Under the pieces are notes generated by a model. It worked only from the letters and a program-made list of their open reading frames with translations. It did no database searches and was not told where the DNA came from. A stretch of 64,000 nucleotides of DNA from Phycomyces blakesleeanus NRRL 1555(-) (lineage: Eukaryota; Mucoromycota; Mucoromycetes; Mucorales; Phycomycetaceae). Below are positions 34,383-45,454 of the stretch, one piece after another. Positions within the stretch are counted from its first letter, which is position 1. Every line of letters starts with the position of its first letter. The position numbers were made by a program, and so were the translations under genes. The stretch lies in assembly GCF_001638985.1 (NCBI RefSeq), contig NW_017265189.1, positions 372,001 to 436,000 of the forward strand, written 5' to 3'.

Positions 34383-34925
34383 TCTTATGCTGCTGCTGTT
34401 GATGATGATGAAGGCTGTGGTTGTTATATAAAAAGTAAAATCAAATAAAAAGAATATGATAGGAAGAAGAAAGTTTAGAAAGCAAGACTTTACTGATGGT
34501 CTTTTTGTATCTATTTTCTCTCTCTCTCTCTCTTTGTATTCTTCTTCTTTAGTCATGTATATATATTTAAATAAATAAAAAAAGGTCTATTTTATCTCTG
34601 ACCAAGCGATCTACCTGTAGATTTCTTTTCTTCTTCTTTCATATTTTATACATAAATATATATTAATGAGAAATGCTTTTGAAATTTTCGATCATCCTTT
34701 TACCTTGTTGTTTATAAATCATATCGTGAGTAAAGGCCACTTAAAAATACAAGGACAAGTACAAATATAGATATAGATATAGATACCGTATATGTATATA
34801 ATAATAAAATAAAATGACCATTACTTGAACGGGGTGTTCGCGTAACAAACACTGTTGTCCGTACATCCCCCAATTCATATATATATATATACTTTTGGTT
34901 TTCTTTTTTTTTCTCGGCCTACATC
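34383..34925. promoter_or_regulatory. Divergent upstream region
   Basis: 543 bp between the starts of the Ser-rich gene (-) and the PPxY membrane gene (+). It is AT-rich with (TC)n-like AGAG stretches near 34515-34535, AGATAT hexamers near 34762-34785 and a (TA)n at 34881-34892. No specific site is recognised. Confidence 0.4.
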
Positions 34926-35161
34926 ATGGCCCTTGGACTATTTGTCATTGTCATTCGAAGATGGAATTCAACAAAATTGATTCACGGTCCATATCAATCC
35001 TATAACCAACTTGCAGAATACGTATGTGTAAAAAAAAGAAAGGAGGAAGAAAGGGAAACAAATAAAATAAAGAGATAAAGGCTGTTCAAGGTCATTCAGT
35101 TTCAAACCTCATTGCTACTCGCGCTCATTTATTTCAATATATATAAATGTGCGCGTGCGTA

Positions 35162-35193
<32 letters not shown>

Positions 35194-36216
35194 ATAGCTT
35201 CCCGAAGAAACATTTAATGAACGTATGGCAGTTATTCAAGAACTCACCCACAGAACGTATCCGCATTTGTGGCCGAATACTTTACTGTTTGCCGGGTCAG
35301 TAGCACTAGTAGTATTCGCTGCTGTGTTTGCCGTGGTTGCAAATGCTATTAGACTTTCATTGTGGTATCCGCTTCTTATTCTTATTGTCCCCGGGATTAT
35401 GGGATTTTGGTCCTCCCGTAGAAGATCAAGACATCCTGAAAGAGTTGAACAGGTATAAAAAAAAAGGAAATTAAAAATTTACTCCTTATTATTCGAGCTT
35501 AATTATCATGTATACACACACACATGCATATATTATCAATTAAGAATCATCATTTCCTTATTCTTTTTCTTATCTAGTACCATAATGAACTTAAAGACTG
35601 CCTAAAGATTATGTCTTTTGAAGACTATGGCCGACAGATAAAGTGGGGATTCCGGCGTTTGCGAGAAAGTGACAACATACAGGAGTTGTGCCTTGGAACA
35701 TCACCCAAGACTTGGAACATTGATTTAGTAATTGAGGTAATTCAAATCGACCCAGAAGCAACTGTGAATCAGGATATTGGCGAAGCACTTCCCCTCTACG
35801 GTTTAGTTGCTCAGGATGTTGTTCTGGAGATTGGTCCTGCAATGCAAGAATATGGCCCTGGTAGTGGACCCATCGATGCCTTACCGGACTATCATCCCGG
35901 CGAGACCCATGTTTCTCTTCCCAACCAGAGACAACGCCAAGTAGATGACAGCGAAGGACCAGACAATGTCTTACCAATGTCCATAATACCATCCGAAGCA
36001 CCACCAGACTATAGTCACCAAAACCAGAATCATAATAATGATAGCAATAACAATAGCAATAGTAGTAGCAATAGTAATCACAATAATAATTATAATCATA
36101 ATCATCGAGAAAACAATATCAGAATGGAGGAAATGGCTTCACGGGCATCTTCATATGACAGTAGACAACCGCTACGAGCACATACTACCAGAGAAAATAG
36201 CGACAGATCTGAATGA
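34926..36216 (+). CDS. Two-TM protein with PPxY/LPxY motifs, possible Rsp5 adaptor (3 exons, 329 aa)
   Basis: Exons 34926-35021, 35198-35452 and 35578-36216 join in frame to 329 residues plus TGA. Residues 61-82 and 86-103 are hydrophobic helices separated by a very short turn (ANAIRLSLW), forming a hairpin followed by SSRRRSRH, so the long C-terminal part should be cytosolic. That part has LPLY (188-191), LPDY (219-222) and PPDY (259-262), all matches to WW-domain ligands. Known yeast membrane adaptors of the ubiquitin ligase Rsp5 use just such PPxY/LPxY motifs. The C-terminus is Asn/His-rich from trinucleotide repeats. The start could be preceded by an unseen exon because MALGLFVIVIRRW begins inside a hydrophobic stretch. 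The adaptor role is inference. Confidence 0.7.
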
Positions 36217-37489
36217 ATAATCCTACTGGGCCTTGACTTGGTTTGGCTTGGTTGTTTTGTTCATTATAATGTATCCCTTATTTCTTATCTCTAATCTCTT
36301 CATCCTTATTACGTATTCCTTATTCTACACTTAATAGCTTTATCTTGTATTTCTATTTTCTTAAGCCCAAAAAACAAACAAACAAAACGCCAAAAAATAG
36401 CATTACCTTATAGAGTACTTATAACATTACTCTTTGCTTCAAAATCCCCTGTTGCTGGTTTTTATTGCTATAATTGTAAACACTGTATCATATCGTTTCT
36501 GCTCAGAATATTGTTAAAGAGAATAACAATAACTAATTAATTAATAATAATAATATTATACCTTTATTTTTCTTATAGTAATATGTGCATTACAGAAGAC
36601 ATATTCTCGCCTGTACAAAAGCTCATACTCTTATTGGATAGAGCACGTTTGGGATTAATTGAAAATATGTACTGAAATCAATAGATATCAAAAAATAGAA
36701 AAAAAATTCATTGATTGAAAACAATCCTTCATGATAAGTGATATCATATACCTTCATTATTCTTATAAGGTTTGGCAAGAGATTTGTATATATATATATT
36801 CTTAAAGCAAGTATATCAAAACCCAGTATTACAAATCTAGTGAGATTTTTACAACATTTTATTAATGAGCTGGTTCACCAAAGAAACATTACAAAGTTGT
36901 CAAAGAGAGTTTTATAGAGCACCAAGCTCCTTCATTTCGTAAAAACATCCATGCTTTTATAAGTTTCAACGGCTACTAATAATAGTCCACCTAAGAAGTG
37001 TCTAAATTGCACTTCGGCGATCTCGATTCATAAAGATAATTGTGTAATTGGATATATTTCAAACTTTAAAAGATAATAGGAATACTGGAATAAGTAACCT
37101 TCATCTCTATTACTCGCTTATTCGGTCCAATTCTTTCTTCTTCTTCCAGGTTTACAAATGACTGATGGGTATATACAAAAATCTCAATAAGGACAATGTT
37201 TGTGACATACTATATACATCGGCCCTCTTATTTAAGTGGGCTTCCTTTAAACCTCCACGGAAAACCTCTAAATGATCAGTTTAAAGATGTCATTTAAAAA
37301 GTCTGCATTTTTGTCTAAAAAAAAAAGTAAGTTGAGAATCTGAAAATTAACTTTGATTCATCCAGAAGAGAGAGAAAATACAGTAAAACACATTCGTAAG
37401 TCACACAATTCGAGAAAAGAGTGTCGTGCCTTTTTTTTTTGAAAAAAAAAGGTGTAGCATATATAATTGTCTATTAAATAGGTTGGCCA
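36217..37489. other. Spacer at the border of the transposon-rich half
   Basis: AT-rich sequence with no supported gene. A purine-rich block and inverted poly(T)/poly(A) (37431-37450) lie just before the Tc1-like relic. Confidence 0.45.
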
Positions 37490-37850
37490 GCAAAGTAGTC
37501 CTCAAAACGTGTAGCGGAATAGTGTGAAGATCCTTCAAAATATGACTGGGCCGCTTGGCTGCTAGCATCTGAAATTATTTGATGTGAATATATTTTTTTA
37601 AAATAAAATCTCTCTATACACTGCTCTTAACAACAGGCCAAAATTGTTCTATTGGGTTGAGTTCTGGAGAGTAAGACGACAAGTTAGAAAATGCGAAACT
37701 CGAAGGAGCATTATTTGATGAGTGGGAGCTAAAACTCAATAGAGCTAATTTCTTTTCGCTTGACGACGCAAGGCCACCATCCTTTGGTCAAGGGCATATT
37801 TGGTACTTTTCTGGTGACAGAAAATATTATCATCAAGTTCAATGAACTTT
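37490..37850 (-). mobile_element. C-terminal fragment of a Tc1/mariner-like transposase
   Basis: The minus strand reads SNLSSYSPELNPIEQFWPVV near 37625-37690, the last catalytic block of the DDE_3 transposase, and then after a stop a tail with DASSQAAQSYFEGSSHYSAT and RFEDYFAGQPI ending at about 37480. The upstream catalytic blocks are missing or unreadable. It is the third relic of this family in the window. Confidence 0.65.
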
Positions 37851-38189
37851 TTCACAAATTAGAAAAAGCATTTATTGCATGTGCAAATGTCAGTTCGCAA
37901 TAAATATATTCTAAGTATTTTAAAAAAGTAAATTCAATAATAAATTATATAAGGGTAATCATATGAGGGGTAATACTTTTTGTATTATGAATTTAAAATG
38001 TATAAGAGCAATAATATTGAACATATCGTAGGTATAATGATTGTAGATATTGGTTAATAATAATCAATAAGTAAAAGTGTTTAAAAAAAAGCATCAGCTT
38101 ATGCAGAAGAGGTCTTTCTTTTTTTTTTGGCTTACCATTGATAATGAATGACACAATTTTAAATTTTGTTTGCTTTAATCTTGTATTAG

Positions 38190-38700
38190 TCAATCATCTG
38201 ATCGCAAAAGCTTTGCATCATTTTGGAATTTTTTAACTTCGATTCTTGCAACTCTTTTGTCCTATTTGCTACATGGTCACCCAAACCAGTTTTTACACAA
38301 CCTAGCTCCAAAGAAACGTGCTTGAAGTTAAGATCGGAAAAATCTCTATTGGCATGACATACTAATTGTTGGTTGGTACCAAGGTCTTGTTGTGAATTTT
38401 TATTGCTATTGGAGGCACTACTTTGACAGCCACTGTAGAGAAGCTATGTTAGTGTTCAGAAGCTGAAAAGAAATGTGTAAAAGCTTATGTTTCTGTTGTG
38501 GTTCTGCTCATGTTATTGGCACTTCTTAAAAATCCGCGCACCTCGTTCAGAAGATCCTTCCCAGTGACAAAAGGAGTAAAATCATCACTTTCAATAAATA
38601 AAGGGGAACCTTACGGACAGTCTGGGCGCTAATTTTAGGGGCATGGCGTTTTCTGGTAGAAGACAACATTTTGATTCTAACCGACCACCAATGGTAATCT
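38190..38700 (-). pseudogene. Relic of an unidentified repeated coding family
   Basis: About 80 consecutive codons are open on the minus strand near 38430-38195: LGTNQQLVCHANRDFSDLNF, SLELGCVKTGLGDHVANRT and KELQESKLKNSKMMQSFCDQ. A start-like segment MLSSTRKRHAPKISAQTVRK lies upstream near 38670-38610, with ESDDFTPFVTGKDLLNEVR between them in another frame. The composition is protein-like, but stops and shifts separate the pieces. I cannot name the family; it may be a multi-copy Mucoromycota gene carried by a transposon. Confidence 0.35.
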
Positions 38701-39405
38701 TTTTGCTGACATAAAATAACTCTATCTGGCCCCTAAGAATCCATTCTTATTAAAATAATTAGTACTGGCCAGGATACAAAACATTCATAAAAAAATTCTT
38801 ATATGCTTTGTAAAAAAAAGAGTGGATGAGGATTACTTACCAGCTGGTACTGTTGAACTATGGGAATATGTAGGTGAAAAAAAGAAAAAGGTGTGCTACA
38901 TGTAAGAAGACCAATAAATAGTAAAATATTTGACAAGATTATGTCACAATCTAAGGACAACAAATCTTTATAACCTTCTGCATAACTAGCTATTGATACA
39001 ACGTATTTGTGACAGGTGCTCACAGAGTAAAGTGGCAAACAACCAAAAAGTATCAATTAATCAATTTGAAAATGATAGAAAAATACAAATTTAGATATTA
39101 TTCATATAATAAAATGTTGTCAGAACCAGATTATAATTAATACTCAGTCTCAGTATTAGCCAATCATAAGTAACTATCTTATTAAAAGCGTTAATAAGCA
39201 ATGACAAAGAAGTAGTTAGTAGCAACCTTTATACATTTTGAGAAAACCAAAAAAAAATATTTTATAAGGATATTGAAGGCTTTTTTTTCAAATTTTAATC
39301 TTAAATTAAGTGTAACAAAACAAAAGAAATTTGAAAAAAGAAGTATCTTATTTTTCAAATTTTCAATTAATTAGAGCATCTGCAGCAGTAGCATTTATGT
39401 AAATC

Positions 39406-39584
39406 TTAGGGGACAGGGGGTTTTTGGATGATGGGGACAGAGTGTTACACAAGCTTATAGTGAGTAGTCTGGCAGATAGTTAGAGGCATGACTACTTTTA
39501 ACTTGTCCAGCAGACATCCATTGTTTCTGTGTGTAACACCCTGTCCCCCAAAAAACAGCCACCCCCTGCCCCCATCCAGTATAA
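39406..39584. repeat. Foldback (MITE-like) inverted repeat
   Basis: The left arm, about 39411-39455 (GGGGACAGGGGG ... GATGGGGACAGAGTGTTACACA), is matched as reverse complement by the right arm, 39527-39584 (TGTGTAACACCCTGTCCCCC ... CCCCCTGCCCCCATCC). The arms flank about 70 bp. The block is far more GC-rich than its surroundings and could form a hairpin. No coding content is present. Confidence 0.7.
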
Positions 39585-39794
39585 TCACTTGTTCTTATTC
39601 ATTAAGAAAAATCATGTAAAAGTGGAAGAACATTTTTCTGTAACTTTTCATTTTCATTTTTATTTATTTTTAAAAATTCATAACTCGTTCAAAAAAATAG
39701 ATAGAAATATGAGAGCAAAATGATTGGTTTCGTTGATTTTTTCTGCATAAAGTGAGTATTTTTTTGTTTTGTAATATTTTTTGAATCACGTTTA

Positions 39795-40117
39795 AGGTGC
39801 TCTCCAGCGTCCTCAGTGTATTACCTAAAAAATCGTCCATTGATTTAATTGACAAATATAGGAATGTCAGCTATTATTATAGTATTATTATGATAATAGA
39901 TGATTTTTTTTTTGTTTGTAAGAAGCATTTTATTAGGCTTGGGGGGTCTGGTGATACTCTGATAATAGATGATAATAAATATCCAATAATTTAGTGAAAA
40001 ATGAGCATTTATCTAAGCAAGAACATAGTAATTACTGAGCTAGATCAATTCGCGAAGAAATAATAGAGTAATATTAAGAATAAAGGATACTAAATCCAGC
40101 CTCTAAAATGACAAGAG
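39795..40117 (+). repeat. Left long terminal inverted repeat of the Harbinger element
   Basis: 323 bp matching the right repeat in inverse orientation along its whole length (for example AATATAGGAATGTCAGCTAT, then TTAGTGAAAAATGAGCATTT). It differs by scattered substitutions and a 69-bp insertion (about 39906-39974) flanked by copies of GATAATAGATGAT. Confidence 0.85.
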
Positions 40118-40279
40118 CTATATTACTTATTATTATATGAATATTTAAATTTGACTTTATAAATGATTGGGTTTTTTTGTGGCATTTTAGTAATATATAT
40201 TTTATAACTAATGTACCTATCAAATATTAGTTATTTTTTTTATACCTTTTACTCTCTTAATTTCCCAATACTTAAAATG

Positions 40280-42328
40280 AGTAACAACACCAATACCAGC
40301 AGCTACATTGACAGCAGTAATTCTGTTTACGATGATAGTGATGATGAAAATGAGACAAGTGCTGAGCGTGAGTTGGCAACTATGCAGAAAATATTTTATG
40401 TCACTTTTCAACGTAACTCTAATATTGATCTTGATAAATACAATTGTTTAGAGCTTGAAGTATCTCATATAACACAGATTAGAGAGCAAGCAGTAACTAT
40501 ATATACGCTATTCTCTCAGGCTTACAATGTAATGATGTTAGCCCAGAATGTCCAGACTGTAGACGATTTTCAGTGCGCTTGTTACTTGGGTCCCCCTGTC
40601 CATCTTGTGAAACAAAGTGGAATTTGAAACAACCTGAATGGAGGCACAAACCATTGGTGGACATATCGCCACCCCTACCTGCACGATGAAACTGGTCCCA
40701 ATAGCTTTTGGGCACATTATCAAGTAAATAGAGAGACATTTAATGTGATTGTGAATGTTCTCAGATGAGACCCTGAGTACCAAGCCTCTGAGGAAAGGAG
40801 CAAGATTAGCCACCTCGTGTGGAAGCAGATTGCTGTTGTTCTTTGGCATCTGAGCAATATGCACTTTGGGTACAGAATAGCACTAGAGCTGTTAACGGTG
40901 AGCCATGGATCCTACAGTCGCTTTACCAATAGATTCGTAAATGGCATGATTCGATCCTTTTTGAAGACAACAATAAGATGGCCAGCAACACTTGAGGAAA
41001 GTCAAAAAATTATAGATGGATTTGCTGTTCCTTCTGTTATGTATGAGGTAAAAATAAGATATAAAATAAAACAAGTGCAGACGAGAGTACGGTGAGACTT
41101 TGTTTTATTAGAAGAAGTGAAAGAATCAGAAAAGAGATGCTATTCTATTGCTATTAGTATTGTGCGTTTATATAGACATTGTATTTAGCTTGGTGATGAT
41201 ATGATGATATCATGTAATGTCTGTTTCTCTACCATTATCTTCTATGATTTAGTTCTTATGTTTTTAGTGTTATTGACTAGAGTCTTAGTATGTTCTTTAC
41301 GTAATTTCCTTGTATAAGGGAAGGTATATCTTTTAGTATCGTTACTAGTTGTCGGTAACTCAATGTATGTATTTATTGAGTGTCTGTACTTTTAATTTAA
41401 ATCTACGATTATGTTGGATACAACACCTTCAGTCCGATCGGAATACCAGCACCTTAATGAATGCATTGGCGCTGTGGATGGGAAGCTAATTGTAATTCAA
41501 AAGCCATCCTTATTTGGTAACAGCTGGTTGGATCAGCACAGCAATGTCTCTATGGCTCTTATGGCTGTATGCGATCACAAAAAAAGATTTACAGATATAA
41601 GAGTTGGATTGGCCAGTAAATATTATATAACAATATGTATGTAATTACTTTTACTAAACTTTCTTGTATTTAGGAAGCCAAAACAATACATTTATTTTCA
41701 AGACTAGTAATTTATATCAAAATATAATTTACAGTCCTAGAGAGCTGTTTTGTGATCCAAGATCATACATTGTTGGAGGTAATGTATATTATATAAATAC
41801 TCTATAAAGCTAATTAAACTTATATATATTTGAAAAAGACTCTGCTTTTCATATCTTAAAGCATTGTCTTATTTCTTATCATAAAGTCAATGACATGACG
41901 GTAGAGAAGAAAAAGTTCAATAATATATAATCAGCAACATGATTTAAAATTGAAAATGCTTTTGGGTTGCTTGTCTCTAGATAGAGATTCATGTTCAAGC
42001 ATCTTTTTATCATGCAGCCAGAATCAATGGCAAAAGTCATAACTACATGTTGCATTTTGCACAACATGTGTATCACCTTTGGCAACAGCAAAGTATATCT
42101 CGAAGAGCTATTAAGAGCAGGTGAGGCCAATCTGCAGAGAAACACAACTATCATGGATTAGTTTGTTTGAGCTGACAATACAGACGGTGCCAGCTTTGAG
42201 GCACATGATGCTGACAATGATGATGAGGATTTTGAAGATCCATATGCTGAAATGGATAATTCTTGTATAGAGACTGAAACTGCTTCTGAGAGAAGATTTA
42301 GACGTGATCAAGTGAAAGATACTCTTTA
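40280..42328 (+). pseudogene. PIF/Harbinger DDE transposase, inactivated
   Basis: The ATG at 40280 (MSNNTNTSSY) opens a frame that continues through two TGA codons (40625 and 40766) without a shift: HYQVNRETFNVIVNVLR, WKQIAVVLWHLSNMHFGYRI, RWPATLEESQKIIDGF. After a 300-bp unrelated or intronic stretch it resumes at about 41411 with NECIGAVDGKLIVIQKP (first Asp) and NVSMALMAVCDHKKRFTDIR. Then comes PRELFCDPRSYIVGG, and the C-terminal KIENAFGLLVSR ... VITTCCILHNMCI, a DDE_Tnp4 signature. The last part (DAHDADNDDEDFEDPYAEMD-like) is acidic and ends at the TAA at 42328. Several further stops and shifts occur between 41640 and 42170. Confidence 0.75.
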
Positions 42329-42626
42329 ATTTCTTTTCAAAATATTTGTAAAATTTAATTTTTTTATTAAACGTTTAATTTTTTTATTCAATATTTTATT
42401 TAAGGATAACCATGATAAGAAAGAAGATTTAAAATATTTTATTGATAGAATAAAGAAAGAAAAAAAGAGAGCATAAAAAAAAAGAAAGAAGGCATAAAAG
42501 AAAGAGGGCATAAGAGAAAGAAAAAAAATACATAAAAGAAGGAAAGAAGGCATAGAAAAAAGTAGAAAAAAATTAAGATATGTTGTTCATGTATATAAAG
42601 AGAAGAAGACATAGAAGAGAAATATA

Positions 42627-43802
42627 TTAGTAAGATGCATTATTGGGAGAAGTAGAAGAAGCAGAAAGATACTGTGTAATTGTATCTGCACTTTTTTTGA
42701 AAATGGCTAACAATTTGCCTTTTGCTTCTCTTTCCTCTCTTGCGATTATTTCTCTGCTGAGAAGATTGTCCCTGGAAATCTGCTTTCTTGCGAGGACGTC
42801 TTCTCTTGCGTTATTGTCTCTTGATACCCTGTCCAAGTGACGTGCCTCCTGAAATGACACAGCGTATATATACTGGCATTCTACTGAGTAGACAAAGGCA
42901 TCTTTTACCTCCTCCAACTGCGAACTTAAGGAGGTGAAAGTCTCATCAAAGATAGCAGTCTGTCTCTTGGAATTTCTCAAGAAGGCAGACTGGAACTCAC
43001 GTTGCATCATTCTTCTGTTTTCCGTTTCTGGTGCCAATGATGATGGTACTGGTGTTGGTACTGGTGTTGGTGCTGGCATAGTTGCAGACGCAGATGCGGA
43101 AGGGAGTTGAAATGAGGACTGGTAAGACAGCTGAGAGCTAGGCTCAAAACTGCCTTCTGAAATTGGCAGTAGCTCCAGGTCTGCTGTCACAGGGGAAACG
43201 CTGCATTCAATTGCATCCATAATTTCTGGGACAAAATTAGGGCCAGAAAGATAGGTGTTGGAACGTGTGCTTCCATCTTCTTGACGGACGGATATTACTG
43301 GGGCTGCATTTGCTCCAACCAAAATGCTTGACAAACTGATGATCATTGGTGGGAAAAAACTAGGGTCCAACAGTGTTATCTCTTTCATGGCATCAAAAAA
43401 TTGAAACCTCTCTTGAGAAGGAGGGCCACTGAATCCAGATCTTTGTATATTGGTCACAACTTTGCGGAATTCCTTCTTGACAGTTTGGAATCTTTTCTTT
43501 ACATATTTAAGGTCCCTGTATTTCAGGGAAAACTGGTGTTCCACAGAAGTACCAGCAAAGCGTATCACATTGGGATTGATGCAAAACTCGGCATGAAGAT
43601 TGCTCCATAGGCTTGCCTTTCTTCTACTGTTACCGTTGAGATGCTTGACATAAAACTCTGTCTCTATGATCAGGCGAAGCAACACCATTATAGTTGTGTC
43701 GTCCCATTCTGTACGCCGGCCTGCTTTAGGAGTTACTGTCATTTGTACGATGCCTTCTTGGTCTTCATAATTGTGTATGTTGTAGTTATCAAAAGCACTC
43801 AT
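42627..43802 (-). CDS. Myb/SANT-like DNA-binding protein of the Harbinger element (391 aa)
   Basis: An intact frame runs from the ATG at 43802. Residues 28-120 (RRTEWDDTTIMVLLRLIIET, SLWSNLHAEFCINP, QFSLKYRDLKYVKKRFQTVK) form the trihelical Myb/SANT-like fold, with Trp residues at WDD and LWSNL. PIF/Harbinger elements encode such a protein, which binds the ends and helps import the transposase. The central part is Ser/Pro/Thr-rich (PAPTPVPTPVPSS) and the C-terminal third is a charged helix (RDNNAREDVLARKQISRDNL). The start lies just inside the right inverted repeat. It has no stop or shift, unlike the transposase. Confidence 0.75.
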   Translation of the reverse strand: MSAFDNYNIHNYEDQEGIVQMTVTPKAGRRTEWDDTTIMVLLRLIIETEFYVKHLNGNSRRKASLWSNLHAEFCINPNVIRFAGTSVEHQFSLKYRDLKYVKKRFQTVKKEFRKVVTNIQRSGFSGPPSQERFQFFDAMKEITLLDPSFFPPMIISLSSILVGANAAPVISVRQEDGSTRSNTYLSGPNFVPEIMDAIECSVSPVTADLELLPISEGSFEPSSQLSYQSSFQLPSASASATMPAPTPVPTPVPSSLAPETENRRMMQREFQSAFLRNSKRQTAIFDETFTSLSSQLEEVKDAFVYSVECQYIYAVSFQEARHLDRVSRDNNAREDVLARKQISRDNLLSREIIAREEREAKGKLLAIFKKSADTITQYLSASSTSPNNASY

Positions 43803-43905
43803 AGTAGTTAAAAAAATAGAAAAAGGTTGTGAAAGGTTGTAGGGAATTGTATGAGAGAAAACAGTATTAATTGAAAAGTATTTATATGGCTGTCAATGAG
43901 AATTA

Positions 43906-44159
43906 CTCTTGTCATTTTAGTGGCTGGATTTAGTATCTTTTGCTCTTAATATTACTCTATTATTTCTCCACGAATTGATCCAGCTCAGTAATTACTATGT
44001 TATTGCTTAGATAAATGCTCATTTTTCACTAAATTATTGGATATTTATTATCATCTATTATCACAATAATACTATAATAATAGCTGACATTCCTATATTT
44101 GTCAATTGAACCAATCGACAATTTTTTAGGTAATATACTGAGGATGCTGGAGAGCACCT
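43906..44159 (-). repeat. Right long terminal inverted repeat of the Harbinger element
   Basis: 254 bp, reverse-complementary to 39795-40117. It lacks the 69-bp insertion of the left arm and so probably preserves the older form. Confidence 0.85.
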
Positions 44160-44904
44160 TTAAAGAGTGAATTACAAAAGCTCTGTACATTTTATTTGTA
44201 AAAGATTAAACAAAAAAACAACAATTTGAAAATATTAGTAAAAACCACTTGCAAATACTTTATATCAATAGAAAATAGTAAGAAAACGTGTCAGTAAAAG
44301 TTTTAGACTATATTATTATGTAGAAAAGATATTTATTAGCAAAAACAATCTATCTTGAATGGTTAAAGACGTGAAAATAAGTATATATTTTGCTTGTTTA
44401 TTCAACCAAAACATAATAAATTAACTTCAAATTTTGGATATAGAGCTGTACATATTTTTTCAGCAATACAGCAAAATATCCAAGGTTTAGCGTTTGAATT
44501 AAGACAGAGATCTATGAAAAGCTATGTGTCATTTCTGTTTTACATCTTTTATGGTAAAATTTACGTCTGTGATTGGATGATGATCTTAATCAGATTGCTT
44601 ATAAATATACAGACTTTGTACTCCAAAAAATAAAAGCCAATTATATAGTCTTCCAATTAGTTGGATATCAATAATATTTATATCTGGGTTTTACATGTAA
44701 CATTAAAATTAAAGAAAAAAATAGGAGTAAAGTATATTAAAAGATAGAAAGATAGATAAGTTATATATGTGTGGGGTCAATAATATCAGAAGAATTTACA
44801 GGAGAATTTGTAGAAAAGTTAGTGGCAGTGGTAGTAATTGTAGTGCTTGTAGTAATGGAGATTAAAAGATAAGACTTGTTCTTTGGGAACTGACCCCAAT
44901 GATT
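44160..44904. other. Spacer between Harbinger and the OTU fragment
   Basis: AT-rich; begins with the TTA target copy. Nothing coding is supported. Short plus-strand frames lack signatures. Confidence 0.4.
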
Positions 44905-45436
44905 TCAACTTGTGGAAAAGCAGTTAATAATATTCTCTCTATAGATAGCATCAAAATACAGTGCATTTATATCAGGCCAAGACCGATGTACATGAGGCTT
45001 CACTTTGATTGTTGTCCAGTGGCACCCATGTATATGATGCAAGACTATTGGCAATAACTTTCTTTTGAGAGGCTTCCAATCATGGAGAGAAAGAAAAGTT
45101 ACAGGCAAGATGCTCCGATTGTTTGAATACACACAAACAGGCTTGTTATAAGTGTCAGCTATTATCTGAGCACAGTCTGGTGCAGAAAACTACATAGAGA
45201 AAGGGCAATATGGGATATTTTTCTCAAGAGCAGAGTCAATCTCGGAGCCAAAGGCAATGATCTCTGTCACTTCAGCAACATCCATGCCAAAGTTGTGCTT
45301 GTAAAGTTTACCATGGGTTACCATTGTGGCCAACATCTTCTTCACCAAAGGAAATTGATTCTCTCTACCCTCTTTCAGGTATGCAAATATACGGAAACCA
45401 CACCAACCATTGGACTTGAGGTTAAACATCAACAAA
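44905..45436 (-). pseudogene. OTU-like cysteine protease fragment, cut by a transposon
   Basis: The minus strand reads SNGWCGFRIFAYLKEGR at once after the Plavaka terminal repeat, then FPLVKKMLATMVTHGKLYKH, VAEVTEIIAFGSEID and, after a TAG at 45190, FSAPDCAQIIADTYNKPVCV and HHIHGCHWTTIKV ending SWPDINALYFD. The (D)G.CGFR...A block with a Cys and the later HW block is the OTU deubiquitinase-type core. The usual Asp before Gly is Asn here. The N-terminal region has been lost where the mobile element starts. OTU domains are often carried by fungal transposons, so this may itself be transposon-derived. The TAG falls where related proteins have Trp, as far as I can judge. Confidence 0.55.
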
Positions 45437-45454
45437 ACACCATGGGAGATTTTT
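45437..45454 (+). repeat. Left 18-bp terminal repeat of the Plavaka-like element
   Basis: ACACCATGGGAGATTTTT, exact reverse complement of 51786-51803. Confidence 0.75.

Larger units (their letters stand above)
39795..44159 (+). mobile_element. PIF/Harbinger DNA transposon with TTA target duplication
   Basis: The element begins AGGTGCTCTCCAGC at 39795 and ends with its complement GCTGGAGAGCACCT at 44159. TTA precedes (39792-39794) and follows (44160-44162), the 3-bp TWA duplication typical of PIF/Harbinger. It contains the two genes expected of the superfamily: a DDE transposase (+, broken) and a Myb/SANT-like DNA-binding protein (-, intact) in convergent orientation. Total length is 4365 bp. 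Confidence 0.88.

Noticed and set aside
34383..34556. Upstream extension of the Ser-rich gene to 34556
   Set aside because: The added residues are low-complexity or hydrophobic and lie in probable leader sequence; the ATG at 34382 is more likely, though not proven.
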